Source: Durusdinium trenchii
Taxonomy: Eukaryota; Sar; Dinophyceae; Suessiales; Symbiodiniaceae
Length of the DNA: 64,000 bases
NCBI GenBank assembly: GCA_963970005.1
Contig: CAXAMN010018891.1
Span: forward strand, 305,109 to 369,108
Reading direction: 5' to 3'
Both the position numbers and the translations under genes were made by a program. Shown here piece after piece: positions 31,474-43,600 of the stretch (positions are counted from its first letter, which is position 1; every line of letters begins with the position of its first letter). The notes beneath the pieces were generated by a model. That model was not told where the DNA came from, searched no databases, and saw only the letters and a list, made by a program, of their open reading frames with translations.

Positions 31474-34400
31474 TCATGCGTTCACGTTCCTCAGCTACAG
31501 GTTTCACAGCGGATCTCAAGTTGCATGAGAAAAGACGAGTCCAAAAGATGGTTAGGTCACTTAGACCTTGAAAAGTCGAGAGTCGAAAGGTCCGCGCAGC
31601 TCTCCTGTCACCATGCCACGTGTCAATAGTCTTTAAAGACAAAGAATTAACACCAGAGTTAAGAAAAATTACAGTAACTCTGGTATTCACTCCATTTCGA
31701 CTTGGGATGAACAGTCCGTCCTTCACACGCTTGACCATGGTCACTTCGCACTCGCGGATCCATTTGCGAGGGTCATAGTAGCCTAACTCAGGAGAATCTC
31801 TCATGGTTTGTGACATACTCATGCGGGCCCACAAACCTCGAAGATGCTCGGGCGGCTTGGTATATCATCTCTGTGTTACCAAAAGAGCTGTTGTGGGTCG
31901 TCAACACAACGTCTCAACCACCCAGAATTCAAAGCCAATGCATGCCGGGCAGCTCTTGTTCGGCTTGTCCTCACCTTCTGGGTTTCCAATCTGACCCTGC
32001 AAGTAGCCTCAGTGTCCGTCTCCATCACTCCTTGCATTCTATTCCATTCTGAGAAACGCACCCTCCTTGGCCTTGTAGAACTTCAGCAAGCCTTCCCAGT
32101 AGGCCCACTGCCTCAGCCCAGTGGCCAGTTTCTTCTTTCACTTCCATACACTGGGGTCACCTGCATGCCAACATTCCACTCCCTGTCCGTGTTTTTATAT
32201 ACTGTAACGGCTTTCACTGCAGAGGACATCTTCCAAAGAAACAGGCTACCCTGAGGACTCTCCAAAGGATCCCCTCTAAGGGGTCCAGTGCAAGGGTTAA
32301 GGACAGGTGCCAGTTTTGAGTCCATGCACCACGTAGGAAAGCACTTGTCGCATCAGCAAACTCCCTGTAGTAGTTACTAGTCACTAGTCAATCTCACTTT
32401 CAGCATCCAAGCTCTCGGCGTGTCAGTGTCCACGTTCATCTTGACGACACCTGCATTGAGAGCCTCAAAGGGTTGAATTAAAGAAATGAGTGGACACTTG
32501 CATGATCGTGCCAGTTCAAGAACACGACAGCATCCACAAATCTACAAGTAACAAGTAAAGTGCATTTGCTACCGTAAGCCTCTGGCAGTGGCAATGTGAT
32601 GCTTCTCAAATCCAGATCCACCGTGGAAGACAAAGTTCAAAGGCCTGTTAATCGCAAACACATGGGTGGTACTGAACACTCCGAATACAAAGCTGTGTAT
32701 ATGTTTTGTAGTCTATATAGATGCCTTGTATCTCACTCTGAAAAAAAGGTCAGAGGTTGAATGAAAAACATTATATATATATAAGTGTATTACTTTCAGC
32801 CTGTCAATATCCTTGCCAGTGGATGCTTTGATCTGCTCCCTGGCGTAGTCTTGCATGTCCTTCGTGAAATTGGCTTTGAGGATTGCAGTGTCTATGGTAA
32901 ACAAATGATCATAAAGTCCTGCAGTAGTTCGGGCTTCAGCACCACATTGCCTGCCTGTACACAAAATTGGTGTCTTAACCACTGATATCCACGAATTAGG
33001 ATGAAAAATATTGCCTTATAGACTCCGTGGACATTGCCGAAGGCTGCCGCTATGGTAAACCTACACCAATTGCTCAGCGTGATTCTGCCACAAACAGTGC
33101 TTGAGAGCTTGGGCGCGGACATGGGAGAAATTGGGCTGAGGCCCTTGTAGACGGCAAACACATCTTGTGGGGTGGAATACAGCTTCTCCTTGCTAGGAAC
33201 AAGAAGATACTAGGGGCTCCTGGCCTTACTACTAGGAACAAAGACGCTACTAGGGGCTCCTACTAGGAACAAGAAGCTAGTAGTAGCTATTTGCTACTCG
33301 ATCAACATTCGAGACATGGAGTTTTTGACTCGAAGCTAGGGCATCGCAGGAGGACTCAAAAGCACTCCTTAGCGGCTCCACTGTTGTCGACACCATCCTC
33401 AACGCCACCTGTGATACCGATCTCCATCTCCTTAAGCAAAGCAACAGGTCTGCTTTGTGAGCAGAAGCAGTCACGGCATAATAAGGTCCATCCGTGAACC
33501 TTGATGGAGCCGAGATGCCAGAATAATCTTCATCGGGGCCATGCGCTTCAAATACCTTACAGGCCAGTCAAGCAATTGTCCAAAAAAGAAAACTTCAGAC
33601 ATTTCAAAGTACCGCTTCTAGCGGAGGTATTGACCATTTCCTGGTTTCATCTCCAATCCCACAAATGCGGGACGGGTGCTTCTCGCAAATCGCGATGTTT
33701 TCCTCATCTGGCTCCTCGGACCTGGTGTAGAGAAGTAAAAAACCCTTCATGATCCTTCATATCTGTATTGCAGTATATATACTGCAGTAAAATTCAACAA
33801 ATGCATCAGATTCAAGCTTTCTGCGCACTCACTTGGTGCCCGACAAATCCAGCATGTGGGAAGAGAACAATGGCTCTCCATGTTCCTTGAAGTATGCTTC
33901 GTCTGCCTCCAACATACCTTGGTTGTTTAGTTTTAACTGCTTCAAATGTTGGACAAAGTTTACAAGCAGAGGCCAGTGCCGTCAAACCATGGCAACAACT
34001 TCTTTGCGCAGTGGTCCGAATGCACGAGGACCTGGCAACACATTGCCAAATCTGATGTCCTGCTGAAATGGTTGAATCTGCGGATTGCATGCTGCCAGCA
34101 ATTCTGGTGTTGGCTGACCGGGATGCCGTAGGCCGGAGCCACTGCTCGTGCAAAGTGCGCACCCGCAACAGCTCCAAGGATTGAAGCCTTGCAAGGACAA
34201 AGAGTAGCTCTCTTCCAGTCATCGCAGTCATCTCACATATCCAGCGGCTCAATCGCTGTTCATCTTCCAATTCATGATTGCAAAATGTGTGGTTTTACCG
34301 CCGTGACAAATGGACCTGCCCACCTCAGGTAGCATTTCTTTCCCCCTCTCATCATCGTGTGTTCTGCAGATTGCAAAGCAGCAAGGCCTGCAGCTTGCCC

Positions 34401-35540
34401 TTCTCATTGGGCAACGACTTTCCTGCAACCTCAGGCAGTCGAGGTATGCAAAGGTCAATAAGTCGAGGACGTCAACGCGCAAAATTAGCTCCAAGCAATC
34501 ACGGGAACATATAGCCCTCATGGCAGCCATATTGCACTATATAAGTAGCATGCAGTAGCTTTAGCTGTAACAGAGTGCTGTTCTGCCGCTAATGCACAAG
34601 CCTGAATGCTTCCCGGAGATAACTACAAGCTACAAACTGCATCGGTGTGAGCACAAGTAGCAGACGAGAACCCATTGTTTTGGGGATTTACAGGTACAAT
34701 CCAAACCATCATCGTATCATATCGAATTTTTGGTTGCTGCTTCTTTTTCATCAAATCTTGCACGGTGCTTTCATGGACAGAATCTGGTGTCTCAGGCAGG
34801 ACTGGGATCAGAAGGTTTGTTCCTTTTGTTGTTTGCTTGGGCGGGTTGCTATATAATTGCGTGTCCTTGTTGAAAGCAGCTTCGTCCTCCACTTGTCATT
34901 CTGTGACGCGTGCAAAGTTTACAAAATGACTTTCTAGATGATGCTGTTCAAGTTTGTTCATCTTTTGCAGATACCTTTTTTCAAATCTGAAAAGGTTGAA
35001 TCGCCGAGCTGCGAAGGCAGAGCCTCCTTCCGAGAATTGAATCATCACAGGTCGGTTCAGCTCCTGGAAGGGTTCTATCGTTTCAAATACAGTACAAAGA
35101 TCACACACCATGAATCCAATCCCATTGTGCAGATGTCTTCTCATCTGTCTCTTCGGCGCAGGAGTCCGGTCCCAACATATGAAAAGTCTGTATCTGCCAC
35201 TACTGAGCACTGCCCAAACTCCCATTTCAGTACAGTCCTTGCCAGCTTCAAGCACTGAATTGATAGTGCTGGAACCTCACAACAAAGCTTACTGTAAGGC
35301 TTTGCTCGCACATTCATGGACCTGAGATAATGAGATTCTGAGAATCTGTTTCTCTCAGGCTTCAACTGGTGCAGTTGAAGGCTGGGATGGCATATTTGTG
35401 CTCCTGCCAAAAGTCAAAACAATCGAAACTCCGCAACGTGGTGAATATACTATACTTCAATGCTTCGGAGCTTAACATGCTCATCTCTCCTTGGCATGCT
35501 GCAGCAGGGACCAAGCCAGGTCTCCCGTGACCACACCAGC
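31474..35540 (-). CDS. Class II (type A) fructose-bisphosphate aldolase, 22 exons, N-terminus not found
   Basis: Zn-dependent enzyme splitting/condensing fructose 1,6-bisphosphate in glycolysis or the plastid Calvin cycle. Exons on the minus strand: 35540-35490, 35403-35367, 35275-35238, 35063-35013, 34429-34388, 34187-34119, 34031-33980, 33917-33833, 33721-33680, 33555-33519, 33430-33368, 33188-33121, 33060-33015, 32954-32919, 32859-32801, 32644-32593, 32463-32420, 32111-32062, 32007-31954, 31782-31727, 31604-31585, 31489-31474. They sum to 1,068 nt, 355 residues plus stop, colinear with bacterial FbaA (359). Seen: HSDHCAKKLLPW (catalytic Asp, Zn His), PLFSSHMLDLS, EIGITGG.EDGVDN, FGNVHGVYK (Zn His), NFVFHGGSG (Zn His), VVKMNVDTDT, YYDPRKW. 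The exon 16/17 junction leaves the protein two residues short and is the least certain. Exons before 35540, perhaps with a plastid targeting peptide, are unresolved. Confidence 0.95.
33185..33300. repeat. Intronic array of CTAGGAACAAGAAG / CTACTAGGGGCTCC words
   Basis: Three degenerate units lie between aldolase exons 11 and 12. The family of ACTAGT/CTAGGAACAAG words recurs at 39.92-39.99, 42.39-42.50 and 47.19-47.22 kb. Confidence 0.7.
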
Positions 35541-37265
35541 CTGTGCTGGGTTCCAGGTTCTAGCTGCTCTGTATAAACTGTGCGTTGTAACTTGAAATCT
35601 CGGCTCCGCCTTCATGCCTGGAATGTCCCAGAACCTTAGCTGAGTCTTACAACACATCTGTGAGAGTTACATGCTACCAGCCTGGTAGCAGCTGCCATGA
35701 TTCGGTGATGAAATGCATGCAAGCCACGACATGGTTGTGACAGGCACCGGCGCTATGCGAAACAAATGCGTGTCAGCCAAAGGAGCTTCAGGTTGCTGCA
35801 GGAGTAGTACAAAGGCTGCTACACTAGCCCACAATTCTGTGACCAAAGATGCTTTCTCCAACAGGATCGTTGTCACCTAAAGACTTCGCCTTGCCTGCAA
35901 ACGCAGCATGTCTTGCTTGGCTTTGTTAATTATTTTTGGGCCGTCAGCCCCGCCGTGAGAGGTTCTCCGGGTTATACTTTCTAGTTTTGCATCTGCGGGT
36001 TGGCGAGTAATTATATATATATACTATACTGTATGCTTGGAACATATGCTTCTTTCCAAAGTCATGTGCCAGGTGGCATGGATCACTTGGTGCGCAACAT
36101 TCGACTCACTTGGTGAGCAACTTTCGGCGTCTTTTGCCAATTGCCGCGCTAACATGCTGGGCACACTTTGCCGCGCTTTGACCCCTTGACAGCTCGTGGA
36201 AAGCCATGAAACAGTGGAGACATTCTGCAGTGATAGGAAGAGTGCGAAAGCCAAAGAGCGCCTGCTATGAATATCCCCTGTCCCTAGGAAATGATAGTGC
36301 CACTGTGGACACCAGAAAAAGCTAAGAAAGAACAAACCAAAGTCAATTGAAAAATAAGAATAATGCCCCTTTTTGGGCGCAGGTGCTAAACAAGCACTGG
36401 AAACTTAGCATGCTTCCAGCAACACAAAAGCTAAGACTTGAGAGGGGGGCCCAAGGACGAAAGCTAGACTACAAAGGGTAAAGCAAGCTGAAGGAAGTTG
36501 GGCACAGTTGGGCTGAAGGAAGTGACGATTTTGCGACCTTGGTTGGACCGTGCTGTTGCATGTAGTTTGTTGCGAATTGTATGCGCAAATGTTGACGCTT
36601 GAGTGGCGCTTTAGTGCTCGCAGGGCCGTCGGCCACAACTTTCTAGCCATTTTCGAACCACCTTTGACGCTGTTGTGCGTGCAGCACCGTTGCCTATGCT
36701 TGCACTTCAGGGCGCTGCAAATTTTGGCGCTTTCTCGGCGTTATGCACGGTGCCGTTGGCTGCAGATTTTGATGCTTTTAGCCAGGCTGCCCGTGATCTT
36801 CCCACGTTCCAGGTTCCACGTCCCAACACATCTCGAAGCCCCTGGCTGCTAAGCAAGCCTTGGCAAATGATAACTCAAGGTTTGGCCTGGCGGCTAGCTT
36901 TCGTGATTTGAGGCGCTTCAAACCGCCTTTGAACCTGTTGAACCTTTTGAACCCATTTAACCTGTCGGCAAAACCTTCTTCCGCAGAAGTGACAAACGTT
37001 CCACATGGAGCAAAGACCCGTATTTTTATGTGGATGTTAAATTTTTATTGTCTGAAACAAGGCGCTCAATGACAACCCTGGCGAGAACTTGACGTGGAGC
37101 CTCTGCACCCCAATTGTATGTGTACAAACCACACCACACTACCTTGCAGAAAGAGATAATTGTGTAACGTTTTCCTGGCTAATGCATGCCAGAGATGTTT
37201 CTTTGTCCAGCATCGACATCTCCGGATTTTGAGGGGTACCATTTGTTGAGCACAGAACTTCATTG
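35541..37265. other. Aldolase 5' flank and spacer
   Basis: May hold unresolved first exons of the aldolase (for example a short open stretch after an AG|G acceptor near 35.9 kb). No recognisable motif from 36.0 to 37.2 kb. A TA microsatellite lies at 36011-36022. Confidence 0.35.
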
Positions 37266-37269
37266 CTTC

Positions 37270-37382
37270 ACTCGATGGCCTCCAACCTACTAGCGATGGC
37301 CTCCAACCGTTACTAGCGATGGTCTCCAACCTACTAGCGATGGCCTCCAACCTGCTAGCGATGGCCTCCAACCTACTAGATT
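37270..37382. repeat. Five-unit 21-bp minisatellite GATGGCCTCCAACCTACTAGC
   Basis: Five nearly perfect units, one with a 2-bp insertion. 21 bp is a whole number of codons; the plus frame reads MASNLLA per unit, the minus frame RLEAIAS. It is the largest cluster of this dispersed family in the window. Confidence 0.9.
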
Positions 37383-37699
37383 CTTGCCACCACTCAAAAG
37401 CATGATTGCATAAACCATGCCTCTTGTCGCTCACGCTCCTGGGAAGCCAGTGGTGCAGGACGTGCAGGTGAGCCCCAGTCAAAAAAGGATTGGCGTGAAA
37501 AGCATTCTGAACATGCGAACTTTCGTCAAACTCAAGATCTTGGACCTTCAACCCATATCCGTTCAATCCTGTGTCCAAATCCCTATCGTGAGCTTTGGAA
37601 GAATTTGGGCAGCATTTGGAGGAAACGAATAAGCTCGCGTGACACCCAAAAACAATCTTCCGAATAGCTTCTTGTTGAATGCCTTTCCCTTCAAACTTG

Positions 37700-40600
37700 T
37701 GCCACCTGCACTTGGTTCCCTGAGAACGCTGGCTCGGGACAAACCCGAATGATCAATTGCACTCGGGACAACGTTCCAAGTTCCAAACCATTTCCCGCGC
37801 TCGCCTTCTCTTCAAGCTGGCGGCGAAGCTCAGCAAGCTCACCATCCGCGTTCCCCTCAAAAGCATTGTCTTGCGTTCGTTTCATGCGGTACACAGAGGT
37901 CTGTCTGCCCATCAACTAGGGACTGCAAAGGGGTGTCACACACGAAGAGTGGGCAAACAAAAAGGCTCTTGTTTTTTTGAATGCCCTTATGGATGAGCCT
38001 GCATTGGTCTTCGATATGATCGTCCTTTCGGTGGCATGCCCATGTGGGACCGCGAGTATGCATGTGACAATGTGTGGGCGCGACAAGTCAACTTGGGATT
38101 GAAATACCAGGCTTGATTTGCCGTTCCCGTCAGTGGTGGGTTTTGAGAGGTTCTGGTCGGCAACTTTGCATCTTCGAGGCACGTCATACAGTGGAGCTTC
38201 TGTTCTTCGTCATGCTGAGCCGCAAAGCAAGGGTTTTGGCCCATGGGTTTACCATAATATATATATATATCTTTATTTATCTATTTGCCAAAGTACCGTA
38301 TAATATACCTGTGCAGCGTGTGTCTGGAGACACAAGTAGCGGTGGGCAAGGAAAACAAAGGCTTGCTGCAGGGATACAGTGTGCGTGTTGTTTGTACATC
38401 AATAAGCTTTTTCGAGTCAAAACGTCAAATATCGTTGCAGTTGCGTTGCCACACCAGTTGTCCTTCTGAACTTTGTTGCAAATTGGCATAATCTTTTGTG
38501 GATTCACCTGCGTCTGCTAAACGTATGGCTGCACCGAGGCATGGCTTTCATCAAGTTGAGCTACCAAACCAACAAACCTGAAATCTTCAAAACGACAAAG
38601 GAACAGTCTAGGTCCACAGGCAATCTGTATCCATGGCGAGACGAGCAAATTACAAACAATATCAAGCTCCGTTTATCCTGGACTTTCAATAAACAAACTG
38701 ACAGCTCCTTTTGGGAGACTACACAACCTGAAACAATCTAAATTCAGCTATCCAAGGTGGCCGATGTCCTGATTCCCTAAAAGCCTAAAAGCTCTTTTTG
38801 ATTGGGACAACGTGCGTTGTCGTTCGGCCATCCGCTCTACCATCTTTCCTTGTGCTTTTACTATGGCTCGTTTCGGTCAAGGTGATCCCCGAGGTGTTTC
38901 ACCAAGCTCTTTACATCTTTGTCTCGAAATTGCTTCTCTTCTTGACTCCATTCAGAGGCACCACTCCTAAGGAGTAGGCATCTATGAAAAATGCTCTTCT
39001 GTGTGTCATCCCGGTAATGTGAATATGTGTCATCCAGGTAGTTTCAATGATCAGTGACAAGGGCCGACACCGCTGCATTGGCGTTGTGCCTTATCTTCTC
39101 CCTACGGTCTTCCCGACTGACAAAGGTGTGCCTTCCGGCCAATCCGAAAGGGTGCAAATCCATCGTTCCGCACCTTGGCACGCATCAGCGCCAAGAGCTG
39201 CGAAGCCTCCTGGCGTTTTGTTTTGTTGGTTGTCACCAGGTGGTGGCTGAAGGGAGCCGGGAGGGCGCTCTTCCATCTCTTGATGGAATCCAAATCTCCA
39301 ACCTCAAATGCGAAAACTGGCTAACGAAAAAGGAACGGCTCCCGCTGCGAAGTTTGAGGAACCATACAAAAGCGAAGAGTAAATCGCTCGATCCACCTAG
39401 GTGCCCTACGGCTTCAAAGGCCGCCAGCCTCAGCCCAGCGGTGCCCAGCGGTGCCCAGCCATACTTCTTAGACGAACACTGTCTTCTGAGAGACACTCTC
39501 GAAGCTGCAACTGCCTGAGGTCCCCACCTCTCTCGCAGCTGCTTGGCCTCTTCCTTGGCCCTGGCCTCGGTTCACTAGGCGCCAGGAGCACGATGCGTTT
39601 CAGTTGGGGAGGTGTTTTAAAGACTTTCAATTGGTCCTAAGGCCCATTGAATGCAAAATCCAAACAAAACCTTACCGGAAGAAAAGTGTTCATGGACTTG
39701 TTGAGCTTCAGGCCAACTCGTCTTCTCGTCTCTTCAGCCTGTCTTCTACCTCAAGGAGGGAAGCGGGAATTGAAATAGTACACGAGCACCCATATATATA
39801 TATAACAATAATAGTAGGTCCACCTCTAAACGCTGGCCTCATCGAGCCTGGAAGCTTTTGCTCGAAGGTCCAGAAGCTCCTCAAACAGCTACAAAACGGC
39901 TCCATGTTTTTTGCCTGCTCCTAGGAACAAGTGCATCGCTACTAGTAACAAGTGCCTTACTAGTAGTAACAAGGTTCGCTACTAGAAACAATATACTCTA
40001 ATTTTCGTTTTTGTTTTCTTTAGCCCGGACGGGGGGGTAGGCCGCGGTAGGCCGAGGAAGAGGTAGCTAATAGCTTGAATAAGCTACGTATGGACGCAGG
40101 ATAGTTCACGCTTCTACAAGGAAGCGCTCGCACCAATGATTTGGTTCCTAGATGTTTTGGGAGATTTGACTATTGTGCTGCAACTTGCTCAATCGTCCAC
40201 TAGCGCATTCAAAGCGCAGATTTCATTAAGTCAAGCGCGTGGTCACCAAGGAAGGATATATCCTATCTACGGAAACTTCTTATGGGACTTCAGTACTCAC
40301 TGACATTCTGGTTGGTCCCACTCGTCCTGATCAACTCGTAAACCAGCATACTGTTTTGTACTGGAAAGAAAATAGCAGCTGCACATTGCAGGACTTCATA
40401 TCTTTGAAGCTTATCTGCCATGAGCTTGCCCCCTCCTTCTCCCCGGAAGTGTGCCCCGCCAGAAAGTCCTTCATAGCCTTAGCCATGCCAATCACAACGC
40501 AGTATGTCGCCATGACCTACGAGGGTTGGACAGCTGCACTGTCCAAGAGATACTCCAAACCAAGTTCGCGGAAGGCCTTGGTCGAACTCTCTCCCTCTCT

Positions 40601-43600
40601 TGCTCGAGGACCACACTGCCTAAAACCTGAGTACTTGCAAAGCTTGCTCGGTCTGAGCCATCAAACATCCCGCAGCTTGGCATAGTTGCGAAGAAAACCC
40701 TTGAGGTTGTACGGGTCCTCAAGTGGAGTCCAGACAGGCTGCAGCAACTCGCCTTTTACATCATGTCAATATTGAGTCAGAATCGACAAAAATGATCTTG
40801 CTGGGTTTCCAATTCAAGTGCCATATCCTCTCTCCGTGCCTCGAAGAGTTCCGAGAAGCCGAACTCTTCGAAGGCTTTCCGCAAGCCCTGGTGGAGAAGC
40901 GAAACCACGGAAATGCTGTTTCCTCTCTGACACTCGGACCTCGTAGCGAGAGAGCACCTCTGCCAGTAGCGAGGGGTCCTCCAGACTTTAGGTCGTCATA
41001 GAAACAGTTGAAATAATAGATTCAATTAGATCATCAGAGATCACTGAGAAAGAGCTCCTTAAAAGCATCACCCAAGCCATTTTTCTCGAATATCTCTCTA
41101 ACCCTCAGCTGCACGGATCATTTGCAGACGTGTGCTCTCAAGATGAATGCTCAAAGAATGCAGTCTTAGTCTCTCGTAGTCACTTTGTTTCAGAACAAGG
41201 CAGGATCTCTCTGAACAAACTTCTGGGCGTCCAACTGTTTGAGCAAGTCCAGCTGCTTTCGTAGCTCCTGGAGCTTGTACAACCGACGGATCCAAAAACT
41301 ACGTCACAAAATGGCCCTTTCTGCCATCTGCCGTGAACAAAAGCCAACTGATTCACGGAAACAGCATTGTCCCTTGTCTGGTGTTTCTGATTCACAATGA
41401 GCAAAGCCTTTGCCAGTGGGCCAGTGTCGGTATGCCTCCAGTTTGGAGGGATCGTTGAAGACATCCCCAAAGCCGGCTGCCTCAAGGAAGACTGGAGAAA
41501 TGCAACGCTTGTCAATTTGGATTCGGACCAAGCAATGTCGATGTGGCCTCGAGCATCTCTTTCAACTCTTTCGCAGAGCTCAGAAACCTTTTGAGCTCCT
41601 GCGCAGCGCTTGAAGGGAAATCTACTGGATACCCAACACGTGCACTCATCTGTACACATCGCTTTGCATCATAGCATAGCATATTGGCATAAACATGTCA
41701 GCATTTCTTCACTTCATATGTTGTGGCACCTTGCATAGCCACACATAGCTATTGAATCTTAGTAAATGACATCGAGCCTCAACATGTCTGGTCATTTGAA
41801 TGTCTTTGCTGGGTTGTCTGACCAGAAAAAGGCCATATTGTCCTCTGGATTCTTCAGTAAGTCGTCTAAGCCGAGGTCGGCGAAAGCCTGACAGTTGAGG
41901 ATGAAGGTTCCTTTCAAGCTGGAAGCAAGCAAGTTGTGTGAGAAGTGCAGCTGCCACAAAATGCGAAAATACAGCAGGCCATGAAGCCTATCAAAACTAG
42001 TCTGGGCAGATGGGATCCCACCTCCAGCACCTTGCGGAGCTCCTGAGGCTAGCAGACTAAAGTTTACATAATCCCCCCAAGATGCTAAGCAAAAAGCAGC
42101 CTTGTAAGCCCTTGAAATAGTCAAGCAGGGCAATAACTAATGACCCATTGAAGTTTCTACCGCCCTGCTGAGTACGTAGAATCGGACTTCAAAAATGCGC
42201 CACACCCACCAAAAAAAGAAAAGATGATCAAGGCCTCAGGATTCTCCAGGAAGTTCTCCAAACCCAGGTCTTTGAAAATCTGTCAGCCGGACTGGGCTTG
42301 CTCACTATCATTTGCAGTCAGGACCGGGCACCTTTTCCAGAGCTTGCCCTCGACGAAGAAAATCAGCCAGGGCCTTGTTGAGCGACATGTTAGCACTGGA
42401 GTTACTAGTAGCTTCTTGTTACTAGTAGTAAGGCACCTTGCTACTGGTCCTCGCTACTAGTAGCGATGCACCTTGTTCCTAGTAGCTTCCTGTTGCTAGG
42501 GCCCGCTGGAGTCAGGCTAAGCTGAAGACCTCCGGATCTTCCATCAGTTTGCCTGCACTCTTGGTGTCGGTGTCTGTCTACATCTCTTTGCCAGTTCTAC
42601 ACTCAAACTCGTTCCGTCGTTCCGTGGTCTTCTGAGAGAAAAAACTTGATACCACACATGACTTCCAGCTTCGAGACACGCCTAGACCCATCTCTTCAAA
42701 AAGTTGTCTGATGCCAGCAAGTTCTTCCTCCGTTTCAGCAGACTTGATTTCTGAGTTCGTCGAGGGCATTGGTTCCCCTCTACGGTCTGTGGTATGATTG
42801 TTTTGTCTTGTATGTATAAGTAATCCAATGAATAATCGGTCCTCCAGCGCTTTGCACTTTGCATCGAGCTCTTCTGCATTGGCCCTTGATTTTGCCAAGT
42901 CATTTGCAAGCGCCTGGTAACCCAGAGGCTTGCAACCAAGGACACCGCAAGTGAAATCTCTGAAAGCCTAACCTCCAACTGGTTCTTGTACTCTTGAGCT
43001 GAAACTGCAAGCTCGTCCTGCAATGAAGAACCATAGGTGCAACAAGACACTTATTAAAGACACGAATGCAGCAGCGTCTTCTTGCCTCCAAGACTGATTG
43101 TCTTTTGACAAACTCGTCCAGTCGCTTTGCCCGGACCTGCAACACAAAGAAACATCTCCTGGGTGCTGCAACAGGAGACAATCTAAGGACAGAAGAATAT
43201 GATGCATTACATATTACAGTATCACAGTATCGCATATGTCTGTGAGTGTATGCAAATAACCTGACACGTTATCATTGGCTGACTGGCTTGTGGGTCCATT
43301 AAGAAGTGTCTTGTTGGCATGGTCGTCGGCCTCCTCTTCCTCTTCAAAAAGGCGATTTGCTGCTTTGAGCTCATCGAAATTCGGCACTTCGCCGCGGATT
43401 GTGTGACGCCAAACCTTCAGCTTTTTGTCCCCAATGGAGGTGGACCACACGATTTTGGTTTCAACTCGATCCACCGTGAGCAGGTTGGAGACATAAGGCT
43501 CGTGGGCAGGATGCTCAGCTGTTTTGAAGAAATCAGCTTGGGAAAAGACTTGGATGTTCGGGTGATGTCCGCATGTCCAAACATCATATCCCAAAGGAAC

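Noticed and set aside
36645..36660. TAGCCATTTT word resembling part of the dinoflagellate spliced leader
   Set aside because: Only ten bases match and the downstream part of the leader is absent, so it is not a convincing relic.
37270..37382. Regularly repeated unit resembling a CRISPR array
   Set aside because: Units are directly adjacent with no unique spacers, and the same unit is dispersed through a eukaryotic region; a minisatellite.
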